From Weissella kandleri (lineage in GTDB: Bacteria > Bacillota > Bacilli > Lactobacillales > Lactobacillaceae): a stretch of DNA of 64,000 bases. Positions 37,093 through 46,637 of this stretch are shown piece by piece (the first letter of the stretch is position 1; each line of letters starts with the position of its first letter). The translations under genes and the position numbers were made by a program. The notes below the pieces were generated by a model. It was not told the DNA's origin. It did not search any database and saw only the letters and a program-made list of their open reading frames with translations. Location: assembly GCF_001438705.1 (NCBI RefSeq), contig NZ_JQBP01000001.1, positions 167,220 to 231,219 on the forward strand, written 5' to 3'.

Positions 37093-38337
37093 ATGAATAC
37101 AACAACAGAAGAGAAGGGAATGTTTTGGTCATTCCCAGTATCGCACTTTTCTTATTTTTTCATATGGGCGATTGTTAATGGTTATTTAACCCTGTGGTTA
37201 GAGCAAGTTGCGCACTTAAATGGTAGTCAAGCTGGAATTATTTTCTCAATGATGGCAGTGATGTCGTTAATTTTCCAACCCATTTTCGGATATGTTTCTG
37301 ATCGATTGGTCATGAAAAAGACCTTGGTCTTTGTAATCCTATTAGCTGGGACTTTGATCGGACCTTTCTTTCAATGGATTTTCTTGCCATTATTAAATTC
37401 AACAAACGCCATGGTCGTGGCGATTGTAACTGGAATCTATTTATCATTTGTTTTAAATGGTGGAGTTTCGGTTATCGAACAGTATATTCAGCGGGCTTCA
37501 ATCACTAATAACTTTGAATTTGGTCATTCTCGTATTGGTGGATCAATTGCGGGAGCAGTTGCCTCATTCATTGGTGGTCGGCTATTCTTATGGCAGCCAA
37601 ATGCCATCTTTTGGGCAGCCAGTCTGTCGGCTGTCATTGCCCTTATAATGTTTTTGTTCTTTGATAAAATTTTAGATCATAATGTCGCTGCGGCTACCGA
37701 TCATTTAAGTGACAAGGTTAATATGAAGGACGTTTTGGCTCTCTTTAAAGTTCGAAATTTTTGGATTTTAGGTATATTCTATATGGGAGCTTCGGCTTTA
37801 TATGATGTATTTGATCAACAATTCGTAATTTTTTTCCAGAGTTTCTTTCATACTGTTTCACAAGCAACAACGGTTTATTCTAATACAGTAACGGTTCAGA
37901 TGTTTATTGAAATGATTTTGATGATTCCAATGCCTTACATTATTAATAAAATTGGGGCACGTAATGGTTTGTTGATTTATGGATTTATTACTGCTTTGCG
38001 GATTATCGGGACGGCGCTAGCACCTAATTGGATTTTCATTGTGGTTTTGCGGTTGTTAGCTGGATTTGAAATGCCATTGGTTTTGGTTTCAATTATGAAG
38101 TATATTGGTCTAACATTTGATAATCGTCTGTATGCCACTGTTTATGCACTGGCTGCGAACTTTATGAAGCAAGTGTCAGTCTTTATTTTTTCAGCATTAG
38201 CTGGAACTATGTATGACAACATTGGGTTCCAACACACGTATTTGATCATGGGTGGAGTCGTTTTGATCATTACTATTATGGCCACATTTTTCTTGGATAA
38301 AGAGCACGATGATCCAAATACAATTCCAAAAATGTAA
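37093..38337 (+). CDS. Oligosaccharide:H+ symporter (MFS, LacY-like)
   Basis: A 414-residue MFS carrier with 12 membrane segments. The start MFWSFPVSHFSYFFIWAIVNGYLTLWLEQ resembles the LacY / oligosaccharide:proton symporter group, followed by the MFS loop GYVSDRLVMKKTL. It starts 15 bp after the GH43 gene and shares its promoter, so the substrate is probably a small arabinoside such as arabinobiose. It may replace the broken GPH carrier upstream. Confidence 0.82.
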   Translation: MNTTTEEKGMFWSFPVSHFSYFFIWAIVNGYLTLWLEQVAHLNGSQAGIIFSMMAVMSLIFQPIFGYVSDRLVMKKTLVFVILLAGTLIGPFFQWIFLPLLNSTNAMVVAIVTGIYLSFVLNGGVSVIEQYIQRASITNNFEFGHSRIGGSIAGAVASFIGGRLFLWQPNAIFWAASLSAVIALIMFLFFDKILDHNVAAATDHLSDKVNMKDVLALFKVRNFWILGIFYMGASALYDVFDQQFVIFFQSFFHTVSQATTVYSNTVTVQMFIEMILMIPMPYIINKIGARNGLLIYGFITALRIIGTALAPNWIFIVVLRLLAGFEMPLVLVSIMKYIGLTFDNRLYATVYALAANFMKQVSVFIFSALAGTMYDNIGFQHTYLIMGGVVLIITIMATFFLDKEHDDPNTIPKM

Positions 38338-38356
38338 ATTCGTTAGATAAATAAAG

Positions 38357-38386
38357 AGTGCCTAATGGGTTAATTAGGTGCTTTTT
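38357..38386 (+). terminator. Terminator after the GH43-transporter operon
   Basis: AGTGCCTAAT pairs with ATTAGGTGCT (two wobble pairs), then TTTTTA. Confidence 0.78.
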
Positions 38387-38440
38387 ATTTTGCTCGTGTA
38401 ACAAACAATACAACTTTAGAACAAATATTTAAATTATCTA

Positions 38441-38489
38441 TTGATTTATACGTAACAATAACATACAATATTCAATGTAAACGATTTCA
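38441..38489 (+). promoter_or_regulatory. araBDA operon promoter with AraR box and cre
   Basis: TTGATT (38441-38446), 17 bp, TACAAT (38464-38469). The AraR-type box ATTTATACGTAACAAT is at 38444-38459 and the perfect cre TGTAAACGATTTCA at 38476-38489. The layout is the same as at 35998, within one base. Confidence 0.87.
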
Positions 38490-38515
38490 TAAAAATAAAT
38501 AAAAGGAAGTATGCT

Positions 38516-40114
38516 ATGGAAAAAGCAAAAATTATTGAAGAGATTCAAGCAGGTAATACTTCGTTGGGAATAGAATTTGGTTCAACTAATATTAAAGCAG
38601 TATTGATTGCTTCTGATTATAGCGTAATTGCAACTGGGTCACATGGTTGGGAGAATCAATTGGAGAATGGTGTTTGGACATATTCCTTAGAAGATGTTTG
38701 GACAGGGGTGCAAGATGCGTACAGTAAGTTGTCTGGACAAATCGAAAAAGAATATGGTGTGGGACTAACTCATTTGCGTTCATTGGGAATTTCCGCGATG
38801 ATGCATGGATATATGCCATTTAATGTGCAGGGCGAGTTATTAGTACCATTTAGAACTTGGCGTAATTCGATGACGGAAGATGCGGCGTTACAATTGACGC
38901 ATTTGTTTAATTTTAATATTCCAGAACGTTGGAGTATCGCCCACCTTTATCAGGCAGTGTTGAATCAAGAGACGCATGTTAAAGACATTGAATTCATTAC
39001 AACATTAGCCGGATATGTTCACTGGCAGTTATCCGGAGAAAAAATCTTAGGAGTTGGTGATGCTTCAGGAGTCTTTCCAATTGATGAACTAAGTCATGAC
39101 TATAACCAAGATATGATGGATAAATTTAATGGTTTGAAAGCTATTCAACAGTATCATTGGTCATTACCAGAAATTTTGCCGCAGGTGAAGTTAGCCGGTG
39201 AAGCGGCCGGAAAGCTAACGGAACAAGGAGCCAAATTATTGGACGTCTCCGGCAAGTTACGACCAGGAACAGTGATGGCGCCGCCTGAAGGTGACGCAGG
39301 AACCGGGATGGTTTCAACTAATTCCGTGAAGCAACGGACGGGAAATGTTTCGGCTGGAACTTCAGCTTTTGCGATGATTGTTTTGGAAAAGTCATTAAAG
39401 AAATTGCATACCAGTATTGACATGGTTACGACGCCCGATGGTTCAGCGGTGGCAATGGTACATGCGAATAATTCAAGCTCAGATATTAATGCTTGGGCCG
39501 GACTATTTAATGAATTTGCGCAAATGTTAGGGGTTGAATTGAGCCCGGATGAATTGTATGGACACTTGTTTAACAGCATTTTAAATGCCGATCCCGATAC
39601 GTCCGGAATGCTCACATACGGTTATTATTCAGGTGAAAATATTACGGGAATGAGCGAAGGACGGCCAGTCTTAGCGCGCATGCCTAATAGTAAATTCAAC
39701 ATTGGTAATTTGATGCGAACTAATCTTTATTCGGCCTTTGGAGCCATGAAGATTGGAATGGACATTTTGCATGAAGAGCAGGTAGAAACCGACTCGATTG
39801 TAGCGCAAGGTGGAATCTTCAAGACACCAATTGTTGGACAAAAGATGTTAGCCGCTGCCATGGAAGCTCCAGTCACCGTGATGAAGACGGCGAGTGAAGG
39901 GGGCCCTTGGGGAATGGCAATTTTAGCTACTTACGCGGCAATGAAAACCGATCAAGACCTAGCAACTTACTTGGAAGAAGAAGTCTTCTTTGATCAAGAA
40001 CGATCAACCATTGAGCCGGATGTACAAGATGTAAATGGCTTTAATCACTTTATGGAACGTTATAAGGCTGGTTTGCCAATTGAAGCTCATGCGGTAGCTA
40101 CGTTAAAAGATTGA
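38516..40114 (+). CDS. araB: L-ribulokinase
   Basis: Phosphorylates L-ribulose to L-ribulose 5-phosphate. A 532-residue FGGY-family kinase with the N-terminal phosphate loop GIEFGSTNIKAVLI, the segment MMHGYMPFNVQGELLVPFRTWRN, DASGVFPID, and the second phosphate loop GNVSAGTSAFAMIVL. Length and wording fit the lactobacillar AraB group, which differs from the Bacillus form. RBS AAAGGAAG is used. It is first in araB-araD-araA-araE. Confidence 0.93.
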   Translation: MEKAKIIEEIQAGNTSLGIEFGSTNIKAVLIASDYSVIATGSHGWENQLENGVWTYSLEDVWTGVQDAYSKLSGQIEKEYGVGLTHLRSLGISAMMHGYMPFNVQGELLVPFRTWRNSMTEDAALQLTHLFNFNIPERWSIAHLYQAVLNQETHVKDIEFITTLAGYVHWQLSGEKILGVGDASGVFPIDELSHDYNQDMMDKFNGLKAIQQYHWSLPEILPQVKLAGEAAGKLTEQGAKLLDVSGKLRPGTVMAPPEGDAGTGMVSTNSVKQRTGNVSAGTSAFAMIVLEKSLKKLHTSIDMVTTPDGSAVAMVHANNSSSDINAWAGLFNEFAQMLGVELSPDELYGHLFNSILNADPDTSGMLTYGYYSGENITGMSEGRPVLARMPNSKFNIGNLMRTNLYSAFGAMKIGMDILHEEQVETDSIVAQGGIFKTPIVGQKMLAAAMEAPVTVMKTASEGGPWGMAILATYAAMKTDQDLATYLEEEVFFDQERSTIEPDVQDVNGFNHFMERYKAGLPIEAHAVATLKD

Positions 40115-40128
40115 AAAGAGGGTAAAAA

Positions 40129-40830
40129 ATGTTAGAAGACATGAAAAAGCGGGTTTATGACGCCAATATGTTATTGCCATCTTATGATTTAGTAACGTTT
40201 ACTTGGGGAAATGTTAGTGAAATTGATCGTGATAAAGGATTGTTTGTGATCAAGCCTTCTGGGGTCGATTATGACAAATTAACTCCTGACGATATGGTCG
40301 TGGTGGATTTAGAAGGTCATGTGGTTGAAGGAGAATTAAATCCAAGTAGTGATACGCCAACTCACATGCATTTATATAATGCTTTCCCAGAAATTGGGGG
40401 GGTTGTTCATACGCATTCGCCATGGGCAGTGGCCTATGCGCAAGCTGGGATGGATGTTCCAGCGATGGGAACCACGCACGCGGATACCTTTTATGGTGAT
40501 GTACCAGCCGCTTCGGCGTTAACGCAAGAAGAAGTTGAGTCTGCGTATGAATTAAATACGGGGGTAGTTATTGAGCGTGAGTTTAAAGCACGTCATCTAG
40601 ACCCTATGGCCGTACCAGCGGTCTTAGTACGGCAACATGGGCCCTTCACTTGGGGAAAAGATGCGCATGACGCCGTGCATAACGCTAAGGTATTAGAAGT
40701 CGTGGCTGAAATGGATTATCATGCAATGCAATTAAATCCGCATGGTGATTTGCGGATTCCACAGTACTTGCTCGACAAGCATTATTACCGTAAGCATGGT
40801 GCTAATGCGTATTATGGGCAAAAGCATTAG
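40129..40830 (+). CDS. araD: L-ribulose-5-phosphate 4-epimerase
   Basis: Converts L-ribulose 5-phosphate to D-xylulose 5-phosphate, the entry to the phosphoketolase or pentose phosphate route. The 233-residue class II aldolase-like protein has [55 protein letters not shown] with zinc-binding histidines, [13 protein letters not shown] and the further His in RQHGPFTWG. It lies 14 bp after araB. Confidence 0.95.
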   Translation: MLEDMKKRVYDANMLLPSYDLVTFTWGNVSEIDRDKGLFVIKPSGVDYDKLTPDDMVVVDLEGHVVEGELNPSSDTPTHMHLYNAFPEIGGVVHTHSPWAVAYAQAGMDVPAMGTTHADTFYGDVPAASALTQEEVESAYELNTGVVIEREFKARHLDPMAVPAVLVRQHGPFTWGKDAHDAVHNAKVLEVVAEMDYHAMQLNPHGDLRIPQYLLDKHYYRKHGANAYYGQKH

Positions 40831-40888
40831 GTAGTTGGGTTATTCGTAGTTGTTACATTAAATTTTATATAAATTGAGGAGAAATATC

Positions 40889-42313
40889 ATGTTAGAAACG
40901 GCAAATTATAAGTTCTGGTTCGTCACAGGTTCACAGTTCCTTTATGGTCCTGAAGTTTTGAAGCAAGTTGAGGAAGACTCAAAGCGCTTAGTGGAAGTTT
41001 TGAATGCTTCTGGTAATCTACCTTATCCGATTGAATTCAAGACGGTAGGAGTAACTGCTGAAAATATTACTGAAACTATGAAGGAAGCAAATGCTGATGA
41101 CGAAGTGGCTGGAGTGATTACGTGGGCTCATACTTTCTCACCGGCCAAGAACTGGATTCGAGGAACTCAATTATTGAACAAGCCTTTGATGCATTTGGCT
41201 ACTCAAATGTTAAATAAGATTCCATACGACACAATTGATTTTGATTATATGAATTTAAACCAATCAGCTCATGGAGATCGCGAATATGCCTTTATCAATG
41301 CGCGGTTAGGAATTAATAACAAAATTATATTTGGTCATTACGAAGATGAAGAGATTCAAACCCAAATTGGAAAGTGGATGGACGTAGCCGTTGCTTATAA
41401 CGAATCTTATAAGATTAAAATCGTGACCTTCGCTGATAAGATGCGCAATGTTGCTGTGACTGATGGTGATAAGATTGAAGCGCAAATTAAGTTTGGTTGG
41501 ACCGTTGACTATTGGGGTGTTGCTGACTTAGTAGCTTATGTGAATGCGGTTGATACGGCCGATGTCGATGCCCTGTATGATGATTTGCATGGTAAGTACG
41601 AATTTGTTCAAGGTGATAATTCAGCAGAAAAGTATGAGCACAATGTGAAGTATCAATTGCGCGAATACTTGGCCCTTAAGAAATTCATGAATGATAAGGG
41701 TTACAGTGGATTTACAACCAACTTTGAAGATCTTGAAGGATTGGAGCAACTGCCTGGTTTGGCGGTCCAAATGCTGATGGCTGAAGGTTATGGATTTGCG
41801 GGTGAAGGTGATTGGAAGACCGCTGCCTTGACTCGTTTGTTGAAAATTGTTTCACATAATCAGGCCACAGCCTTTATGGAAGACTACACTTTGGACTTGC
41901 GGAAGGGACATGAAGCTATCTTAGGTTCACATATGCTTGAAGTTGATCCAACCATTGCTTCTGATAAGCCACGTGTTGAAGTGCACCCATTAGATATTGG
42001 TGGTAAAGATGATCCAGCGCGTTTGGTCTTTACCGGACAAGCTGGTGATGCAGTTGATGTGACGATGGCTGACTTCGGTGATGAATTTAAGTTGATTAGT
42101 TACGAAGTGTCTGGAAATAAGCCAGAAGCTGAAACGCCATTCTTGCCAGTCGCTAAGCAGCTTTGGACACCTAAGGCTGGTTTGAAGGCTGGCGCAGAAG
42201 GTTGGTTAACATTAGGTGGTGGACACCACACAACCTTGAGCTTCAATGTTGATACTGAACAATTATCAGATTTGGCTCAGCTGTTTGATTTAACCTTTGT
42301 CGATATTAAGTAA
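40889..42313 (+). CDS. araA: L-arabinose isomerase
   Basis: Isomerises L-arabinose to L-ribulose with Mn2+. The 474-residue protein has the typical N-terminus [40 protein letters not shown], and catalytic glutamates and histidines in the regions [27 protein letters not shown] and GSHMLEVDP with [22 protein letters not shown] 40889 follows TTGAGGAG by 6 bp, so the in-frame TTG at 40874 would be part of the RBS and is rejected. The 58-bp gap after araD holds no clear signal. Confidence 0.96.
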   Translation: MLETANYKFWFVTGSQFLYGPEVLKQVEEDSKRLVEVLNASGNLPYPIEFKTVGVTAENITETMKEANADDEVAGVITWAHTFSPAKNWIRGTQLLNKPLMHLATQMLNKIPYDTIDFDYMNLNQSAHGDREYAFINARLGINNKIIFGHYEDEEIQTQIGKWMDVAVAYNESYKIKIVTFADKMRNVAVTDGDKIEAQIKFGWTVDYWGVADLVAYVNAVDTADVDALYDDLHGKYEFVQGDNSAEKYEHNVKYQLREYLALKKFMNDKGYSGFTTNFEDLEGLEQLPGLAVQMLMAEGYGFAGEGDWKTAALTRLLKIVSHNQATAFMEDYTLDLRKGHEAILGSHMLEVDPTIASDKPRVEVHPLDIGGKDDPARLVFTGQAGDAVDVTMADFGDEFKLISYEVSGNKPEAETPFLPVAKQLWTPKAGLKAGAEGWLTLGGGHHTTLSFNVDTEQLSDLAQLFDLTFVDIK

Positions 42314-42347
42314 TTAATATTTAAAAGAAAGCTGTGAGTATGGAGTT

Positions 42348-43724
42348 ATGAATAAAGAAACAAAAAAGATTCCCAGTGGATTCATTTACTTTTTTGGGGC
42401 ATTTGGTGGTATTCTCTTTGGGTATGACATTGGAGTAATGACTGGAGCGTTACCATTTTTGCAACATGACTGGAACCTAACGAATGCTTCCGTAATTGGT
42501 TGGATTACATCATCATTGATGTTAGGAGCAATATTTGGTGGTGCATTAGCAGGACAGTTATCAGACAAATTTGGACGACGCAAGATGATTTTGGTGGCAT
42601 CGTTTGTTTTCGCGGTTGGTGCAATTATGGCGGGGCTATCACCTCATAATGGGGTAGCTTGGCTTCTATTTACCCGAGTGCTCTTAGGATTGGCGGTTGG
42701 AGCTGCGTCAGCTTTGGTTCCTTCTTATATGTCAGAAATGGCCCCGGCTCGTTCACGAGGACGACTATCAGGCTTAAATCAGTTGATGATTGTTTCGGGG
42801 ATGTTGTTGTCATACATCGTTGACTTTATCTTGAAAGGCTTGGCCCATGGTTTGGCTTGGCGCTTGATGTTAGGGTTAGCAGCCGTACCAGCTATCATCT
42901 TATTCTTAGGTGTCTTACGTTTGCCTGAATCACCACGTTTCTTGGTTAAATTAGGTAAAAATGATGAAGCACGTCAAGTGTTGTCATATATCCGAAGTGA
43001 TGATGAGATTCAACCTGAATTAAATGATATTCAAGCAACGGTTACTAAAGAAGCATCAGCTGAAAAGAACGTTAATTTGGGCACATTATTTTCTTCAAAA
43101 TATCGGTATCTGGTTACCGCAGGAATTGGCGTAGCTGCTTTTCAACAATTTATGGGCGCCAACGCGATTTTCTATTACATTCCTTTAATTGTTGAAAAGG
43201 CTACTGGTCAAGCTGCAGCGGATGCATTGTTGTGGCCGATTGTACAAGGAGCAATTCTAGTATTGGGTGCTATCTTGTATATGGCGATTGCAGAAAAGTT
43301 TAAGCGTAAGACCTTGTTGATTTTGGGTGGTTCAATGATGGCGTTGTCATTCTTGATGCCAGCTATCTTGAATATGGTCATGGGCGCCGATAAAATCCCA
43401 CCAATGATGATTGTTGTCTTCCTTTCAATTTTCGTTGCTTTCTATTCGTTTACTTGGGCACCTTTGACTTGGGTCTTAGTAGGTGAGTTGTTCCCATTGG
43501 CCATTCGTGGTCGTGCTTCTGGATTGGCTTCATCATTTAACTGGATTGGTTCATTCTTAGTTGGATTGTTGTTCCCTATCATGACAGCAACGATGTCTCA
43601 GGAAATGGTCTTTGCCATCTTTGGAATCATTTCAATTATTGCGGTCTTGTTCGTAAAGTATCGGGTGCCTGAGACATTCGGTCGGACATTGGAAGAAATT
43701 GAAGCAGAAGGATCAAATCTATAA
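42348..43724 (+). CDS. araE: Pentose:H+ symporter, sugar porter family (AraE-like)
   Basis: A 458-residue MFS sugar porter with 12 membrane segments. The family signatures are FGGILFGYDIGVMTGALPFL, the loop GQLSDKFGRRKM, PESPRFLVKLGK after TM6, FQQFMGANAIFYY in TM7, and the end VPETFGRTLEEIE (usually PETKGRT). It follows araA by 34 bp, ends in a terminator and shares the araB promoter, so L-arabinose is the likely substrate. The RBS is poor (TGGAG very close to the ATG). Confidence 0.88.
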   Translation: MNKETKKIPSGFIYFFGAFGGILFGYDIGVMTGALPFLQHDWNLTNASVIGWITSSLMLGAIFGGALAGQLSDKFGRRKMILVASFVFAVGAIMAGLSPHNGVAWLLFTRVLLGLAVGAASALVPSYMSEMAPARSRGRLSGLNQLMIVSGMLLSYIVDFILKGLAHGLAWRLMLGLAAVPAIILFLGVLRLPESPRFLVKLGKNDEARQVLSYIRSDDEIQPELNDIQATVTKEASAEKNVNLGTLFSSKYRYLVTAGIGVAAFQQFMGANAIFYYIPLIVEKATGQAAADALLWPIVQGAILVLGAILYMAIAEKFKRKTLLILGGSMMALSFLMPAILNMVMGADKIPPMMIVVFLSIFVAFYSFTWAPLTWVLVGELFPLAIRGRASGLASSFNWIGSFLVGLLFPIMTATMSQEMVFAIFGIISIIAVLFVKYRVPETFGRTLEEIEAEGSNL

Positions 43725-43763
43725 AGAATCAGTGATAATTGTATTTTTAATATTTACACTAAG

Positions 43764-43797
43764 CAACCGTCGGGCTGAAGTCTGGCGGTTGTTTTTA
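43764..43797 (+). terminator. Terminator after the ara operon
   Basis: CAACCG...CGGTTG with further inner pairs (TCGGGC/GTCTGG with wobbles), then TTTTT. Confidence 0.82.
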
Positions 43798-43819
43798 ATA
43801 CAAATTAAAAAATAGATGA

Positions 43820-43828
43820 TGTTATAAT
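43820..43828 (+). promoter_or_regulatory. Extended -10 promoter of the aldo/keto reductase
   Basis: TGTTATAAT: perfect TATAAT at 43823-43828 with the upstream TG. No convincing -35. Confidence 0.5.
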
Positions 43829-43865
43829 GGAAGTAAAATTATTCGGACAAAAAGGGGTGAGTTCA

Positions 43866-44720
43866 ATGAATTTAACAAAACAAGATCGTAATCAATTAGC
43901 CGATGGGCATCAGATGCCAAAATTAGGGTTAGGTTTGTATAAAGTTACGGATGAAGCAGTGATGCAAAAATTATTAGCGGGGGCGTATGAAACAGGCTAT
44001 CGGCTTTTTGATACGGCGCAGATGTATCAAAATGAAGCTATGATTGGGCGGGCCCTACAAGCATTACCTGTGCAACGGGATGAATTTTTTATTACAACTA
44101 AGATTGCTGAAGCTAATCAAGGTTATGATGCCACGTTGCGTTCATTAGAACAATCTTTGAAAGATTTGCAACTAGACTATGTTGATTTGTTGTTGGTACA
44201 TTGGCCATTACATCAACATTTCTTTGAAACTTGGCGAGCGTTTGAGCGGGCCAAGGCAGAGGGGATGGTACGCTCCATTGGAACATCAAATTATGGACAA
44301 ATTCATTTGGAATATTTGGCAACCAAGGCCAATGAATTGCCAGTGGTAAACCAAGTTGAAGTGCATCCATATTTAACACAAAAGCCACTACAGACCTTTA
44401 CGAATGAACATAACATTGTAACGCAGGCTTGGGCTCCATTGGGACGGGGAGGCGAGTTGAGTGATCCATTAGTCGTTTCGTTAGCCGAAAAGTATCAAAA
44501 AAGCCCTGCACAAATCGTGATTCGGTGGCATTTACAAAATCAAACTGCTTTGATTCCAAAATCAAGTCATGTTGAGCGGGTGCAAGCCAATATGGATGTC
44601 TTTGATTTTGAAATTACGAATGATGATATGCAAGCGTTGGATGATTTAAATCAATTTAAACGGATTAGTCAAGAACCAGAATTGGTTTATGAACGGGGGG
44701 CTCAATACCCCCATCATTAA
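43866..44720 (+). CDS. Aldo/keto reductase
   Basis: An NADPH-dependent carbonyl reductase of 284 residues, of the group annotated as 2,5-diketo-D-gluconate reductase or glyoxal reductase. The catalytic tetrad is present: Asp and Tyr in LFDTAQMYQNE, Lys in ITTKIAEA, His in LLVHWPLH. The cofactor loop at IPKSSHVERVQANMDVFDF is also typical. ATG 43866 follows AAAGGGGTGAG, while the in-frame ATG 43827 overlaps the -10 hexamer and must be wrong. Substrate unknown. Confidence 0.88.
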   Translation: MNLTKQDRNQLADGHQMPKLGLGLYKVTDEAVMQKLLAGAYETGYRLFDTAQMYQNEAMIGRALQALPVQRDEFFITTKIAEANQGYDATLRSLEQSLKDLQLDYVDLLLVHWPLHQHFFETWRAFERAKAEGMVRSIGTSNYGQIHLEYLATKANELPVVNQVEVHPYLTQKPLQTFTNEHNIVTQAWAPLGRGGELSDPLVVSLAEKYQKSPAQIVIRWHLQNQTALIPKSSHVERVQANMDVFDFEITNDDMQALDDLNQFKRISQEPELVYERGAQYPHH

Positions 44721-44768
44721 AAGAGTTGCTGAACTGAAATTTCGTTATAATCAGAAAGGATGGGCGTT

Positions 44769-45638
44769 ATGAAAATTGGATTTATTGGGACTGGTGTGAT
44801 GGGAACTGGTGTGATTACTAATTTGTTAAAGGCTGGTTTTTCAGTGGAAGTTTATAACCGAACGAAGGCTCATGCACAAACGGTATTAAATTTGGGTGCA
44901 CAATGGGTTGATGAACCCAAGAAACTTGCTGAACAAAATGACTTGGTGATTACGATGGTTGGCTATCCCGATGATGTTAAAGCCCAATATTATGGTGAAC
45001 ATGGTTTGTTTGCCGGAGCATGGGATGGACAGATTTTGATGGATATGACGACTTCGACGCCGACTTTGGCTCAAGAACTAGCGCAAGCAGGTCTCAAACA
45101 GGGGGTCATAGTCCTCGATGCACCAGTTTCAGGTGGAGACGTTGGCGCACGTGAAGGGACTTTGACGGTGATGGTCGGTGGTGACGAAGCGGCCTATATT
45201 TCATTGAAACCAGTCTTTGATGCTATGGCTAGCCGGGTCAATCGCTTTGGTACTGCTGGAATGGGACAACACGCCAAAATGGCTAATCAAATTATGATTG
45301 CTGGAACGATGCTGGGGATGACAGAGACGCTGGTTTATGCGCGGGAAGCGGGGCTCGATCTTTCGGACGTCTTAACAACACTCAATGCAGGAAGTGCTCA
45401 AAATTGGTCTTTAGAAAATTATGGTCCTCGGATTTTGGCGGACGACTTTAAACCTGGTTTTTATGCCAAGCATTTACTGAAAGACTTGCGGATTGCTTTA
45501 ATAGAAGCAGATAAGTTACATATTAATTTGCCAATGACAAAATTAGCTAAGCAATTGTATGAACAACTAGTTGATGAGGTTGACCTTGAGGACGCGGGGA
45601 CGCAGGCGCTGATTAAATTATGGTGGATGCAATCCTGA
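44769..45638 (+). CDS. NAD(P)-dependent beta-hydroxyacid dehydrogenase (HIBADH family)
   Basis: A 289-residue oxidoreductase with the Rossmann start MKIGFIGTGVMGTGV, the substrate motif LDAPVSGGDVGAREGTLTVMVGG and the catalytic lysine in HAKMANQIMIAG. The family includes 3-hydroxyisobutyrate, tartronate semialdehyde and succinic semialdehyde reductases. The substrate cannot be told apart here. ATG 44769 is 9 bp after AGAAAGGA, and ATG 44760 would touch the RBS. A TATAAT at 44746-44751 suggests its own promoter. Confidence 0.88.
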   Translation: MKIGFIGTGVMGTGVITNLLKAGFSVEVYNRTKAHAQTVLNLGAQWVDEPKKLAEQNDLVITMVGYPDDVKAQYYGEHGLFAGAWDGQILMDMTTSTPTLAQELAQAGLKQGVIVLDAPVSGGDVGAREGTLTVMVGGDEAAYISLKPVFDAMASRVNRFGTAGMGQHAKMANQIMIAGTMLGMTETLVYAREAGLDLSDVLTTLNAGSAQNWSLENYGPRILADDFKPGFYAKHLLKDLRIALIEADKLHINLPMTKLAKQLYEQLVDEVDLEDAGTQALIKLWWMQS

Positions 45639-45777
45639 TTGGATAAAATTTTATTTTTTGGGGGACTTTGTTTTAGCAGGTTCCTTTTTCGTTCAATAAA
45701 AATTTTACAGCTAAACAAGGATTTACTAGTTGCCAGTTGATTATACTAAGGTTATAATTCGATTAGAGAAAAACATT

Positions 45778-45802
45778 TGTTATCATTTTGATAACATATA
45801 AT
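45778..45802 (+). promoter_or_regulatory. Palindromic operator abutting a -10 box
   Basis: TGTTATCATTTTGATAACA (45778-45796) is a perfect 7-bp inverted repeat with a 5-bp centre. TATAAT follows immediately (45797-45802). A regulator bound here would cover the -35 area of the two-gene cassette downstream. Confidence 0.6.
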
Positions 45803-45820
45803 AAACCGGTGGAGGTTATG

Positions 45821-46045
45821 ATGACACATTTAACTAAAACTATACGAGACCGATTATACACAGTGTTGCAGGCCTATGGACGCTTATTTGATTTTGGGAG
45901 TACGCTGAATAACTTTAAGGTTGATTATCATTTAGCACATAGGATAGATATGAAGAATGATACTGAAGCAATCCGCTCTGATTGGCAAACGGTTAATAAT
46001 GATTTATCGTATGCATTAGGTCGAGGTATTGATGAGCTCGATTAA
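45821..46045 (+). CDS. Small hypothetical protein, first gene of the DUF2335 cassette
   Basis: I do not recognise this 74-residue protein. It is soluble, probably helical and mixed in charge, with the segments RDRLYTVLQAYGRLFDFGS and EAIRSDWQTVNNDLSYALG. ATG 45821 is 5 bp after GGTGGAGG, and a tandem ATG at 45818 is closer. Its 3' end overlaps the next gene by 14 bp, so the two are coupled and probably work together. An operator-like palindrome sits over the promoter. Confidence 0.7.
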   Translation: MTHLTKTIRDRLYTVLQAYGRLFDFGSTLNNFKVDYHLAHRIDMKNDTEAIRSDWQTVNNDLSYALGRGIDELD

Positions 46046-46421
46046 TAGTGGTGGTAAAGCCAAAAAATCAGTGCCCATTTCACCAAGCCAAAATTTATTG
46101 CCGACTTCAACAGAATTAGAACGCTTTAATAAAATTAATCCTACTTTTGCGGAACGCGTGGTGACAATGGCAGAAAAGCAAGCGGAGCATCGGCAGTATA
46201 TTGAACGGCAGGATGCTTTACGCCATGATCAAGCTTTGAAACTGAGCGGACGAGATAGCTTATTGGGCTTGTTATTTGGTATGTTAATTGTAGTGCTGGC
46301 ATTAGGATTAGCTGCTTATATGATTAGTCAACATCAATTGACGGGCGGGGTGTTTACGATTTTTGGAGTTATTGCAACTATTGCGACGGCTTTTGTGATT
46401 GGGCACCGGGCTAAAAAGTGA
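46032..46421 (+). CDS. DUF2335 membrane protein
   Basis: A 129-residue protein. The first part LPTSTELERFNKINPTFAERVVTMAEKQAEHRQYIERQ fits the DUF2335 pattern, followed by two membrane segments (about 77-97 and 102-122) and a basic end GHRAKK. DUF2335 proteins have no known function. ATG 46032 lies 5 bp after TCGAGG inside the upstream gene, which it overlaps by 14 bp. It is followed by more than 1.1 kb without an intact gene. Confidence 0.75.
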   Translation: MSSINSGGKAKKSVPISPSQNLLPTSTELERFNKINPTFAERVVTMAEKQAEHRQYIERQDALRHDQALKLSGRDSLLGLLFGMLIVVLALGLAAYMISQHQLTGGVFTIFGVIATIATAFVIGHRAKK

Positions 46422-46637
46422 ATTAAGGATAAGTATGTGATCAAGATGAGTGTTATTTATTCCTGGATACGGATTGTTTATGGTATAAAAATGAATATTA
46501 TACTTTTTTTAGGTAAAATAAGCGTAAATCATACCATAATTGCATGATATAAATATAAAAAGTAGGTTGGGTAGCGTAATGTTTAGATTGATACCCTTTC
46601 AGAAGTTTTGACCTTTATAAGTATATATTTAGAACAT

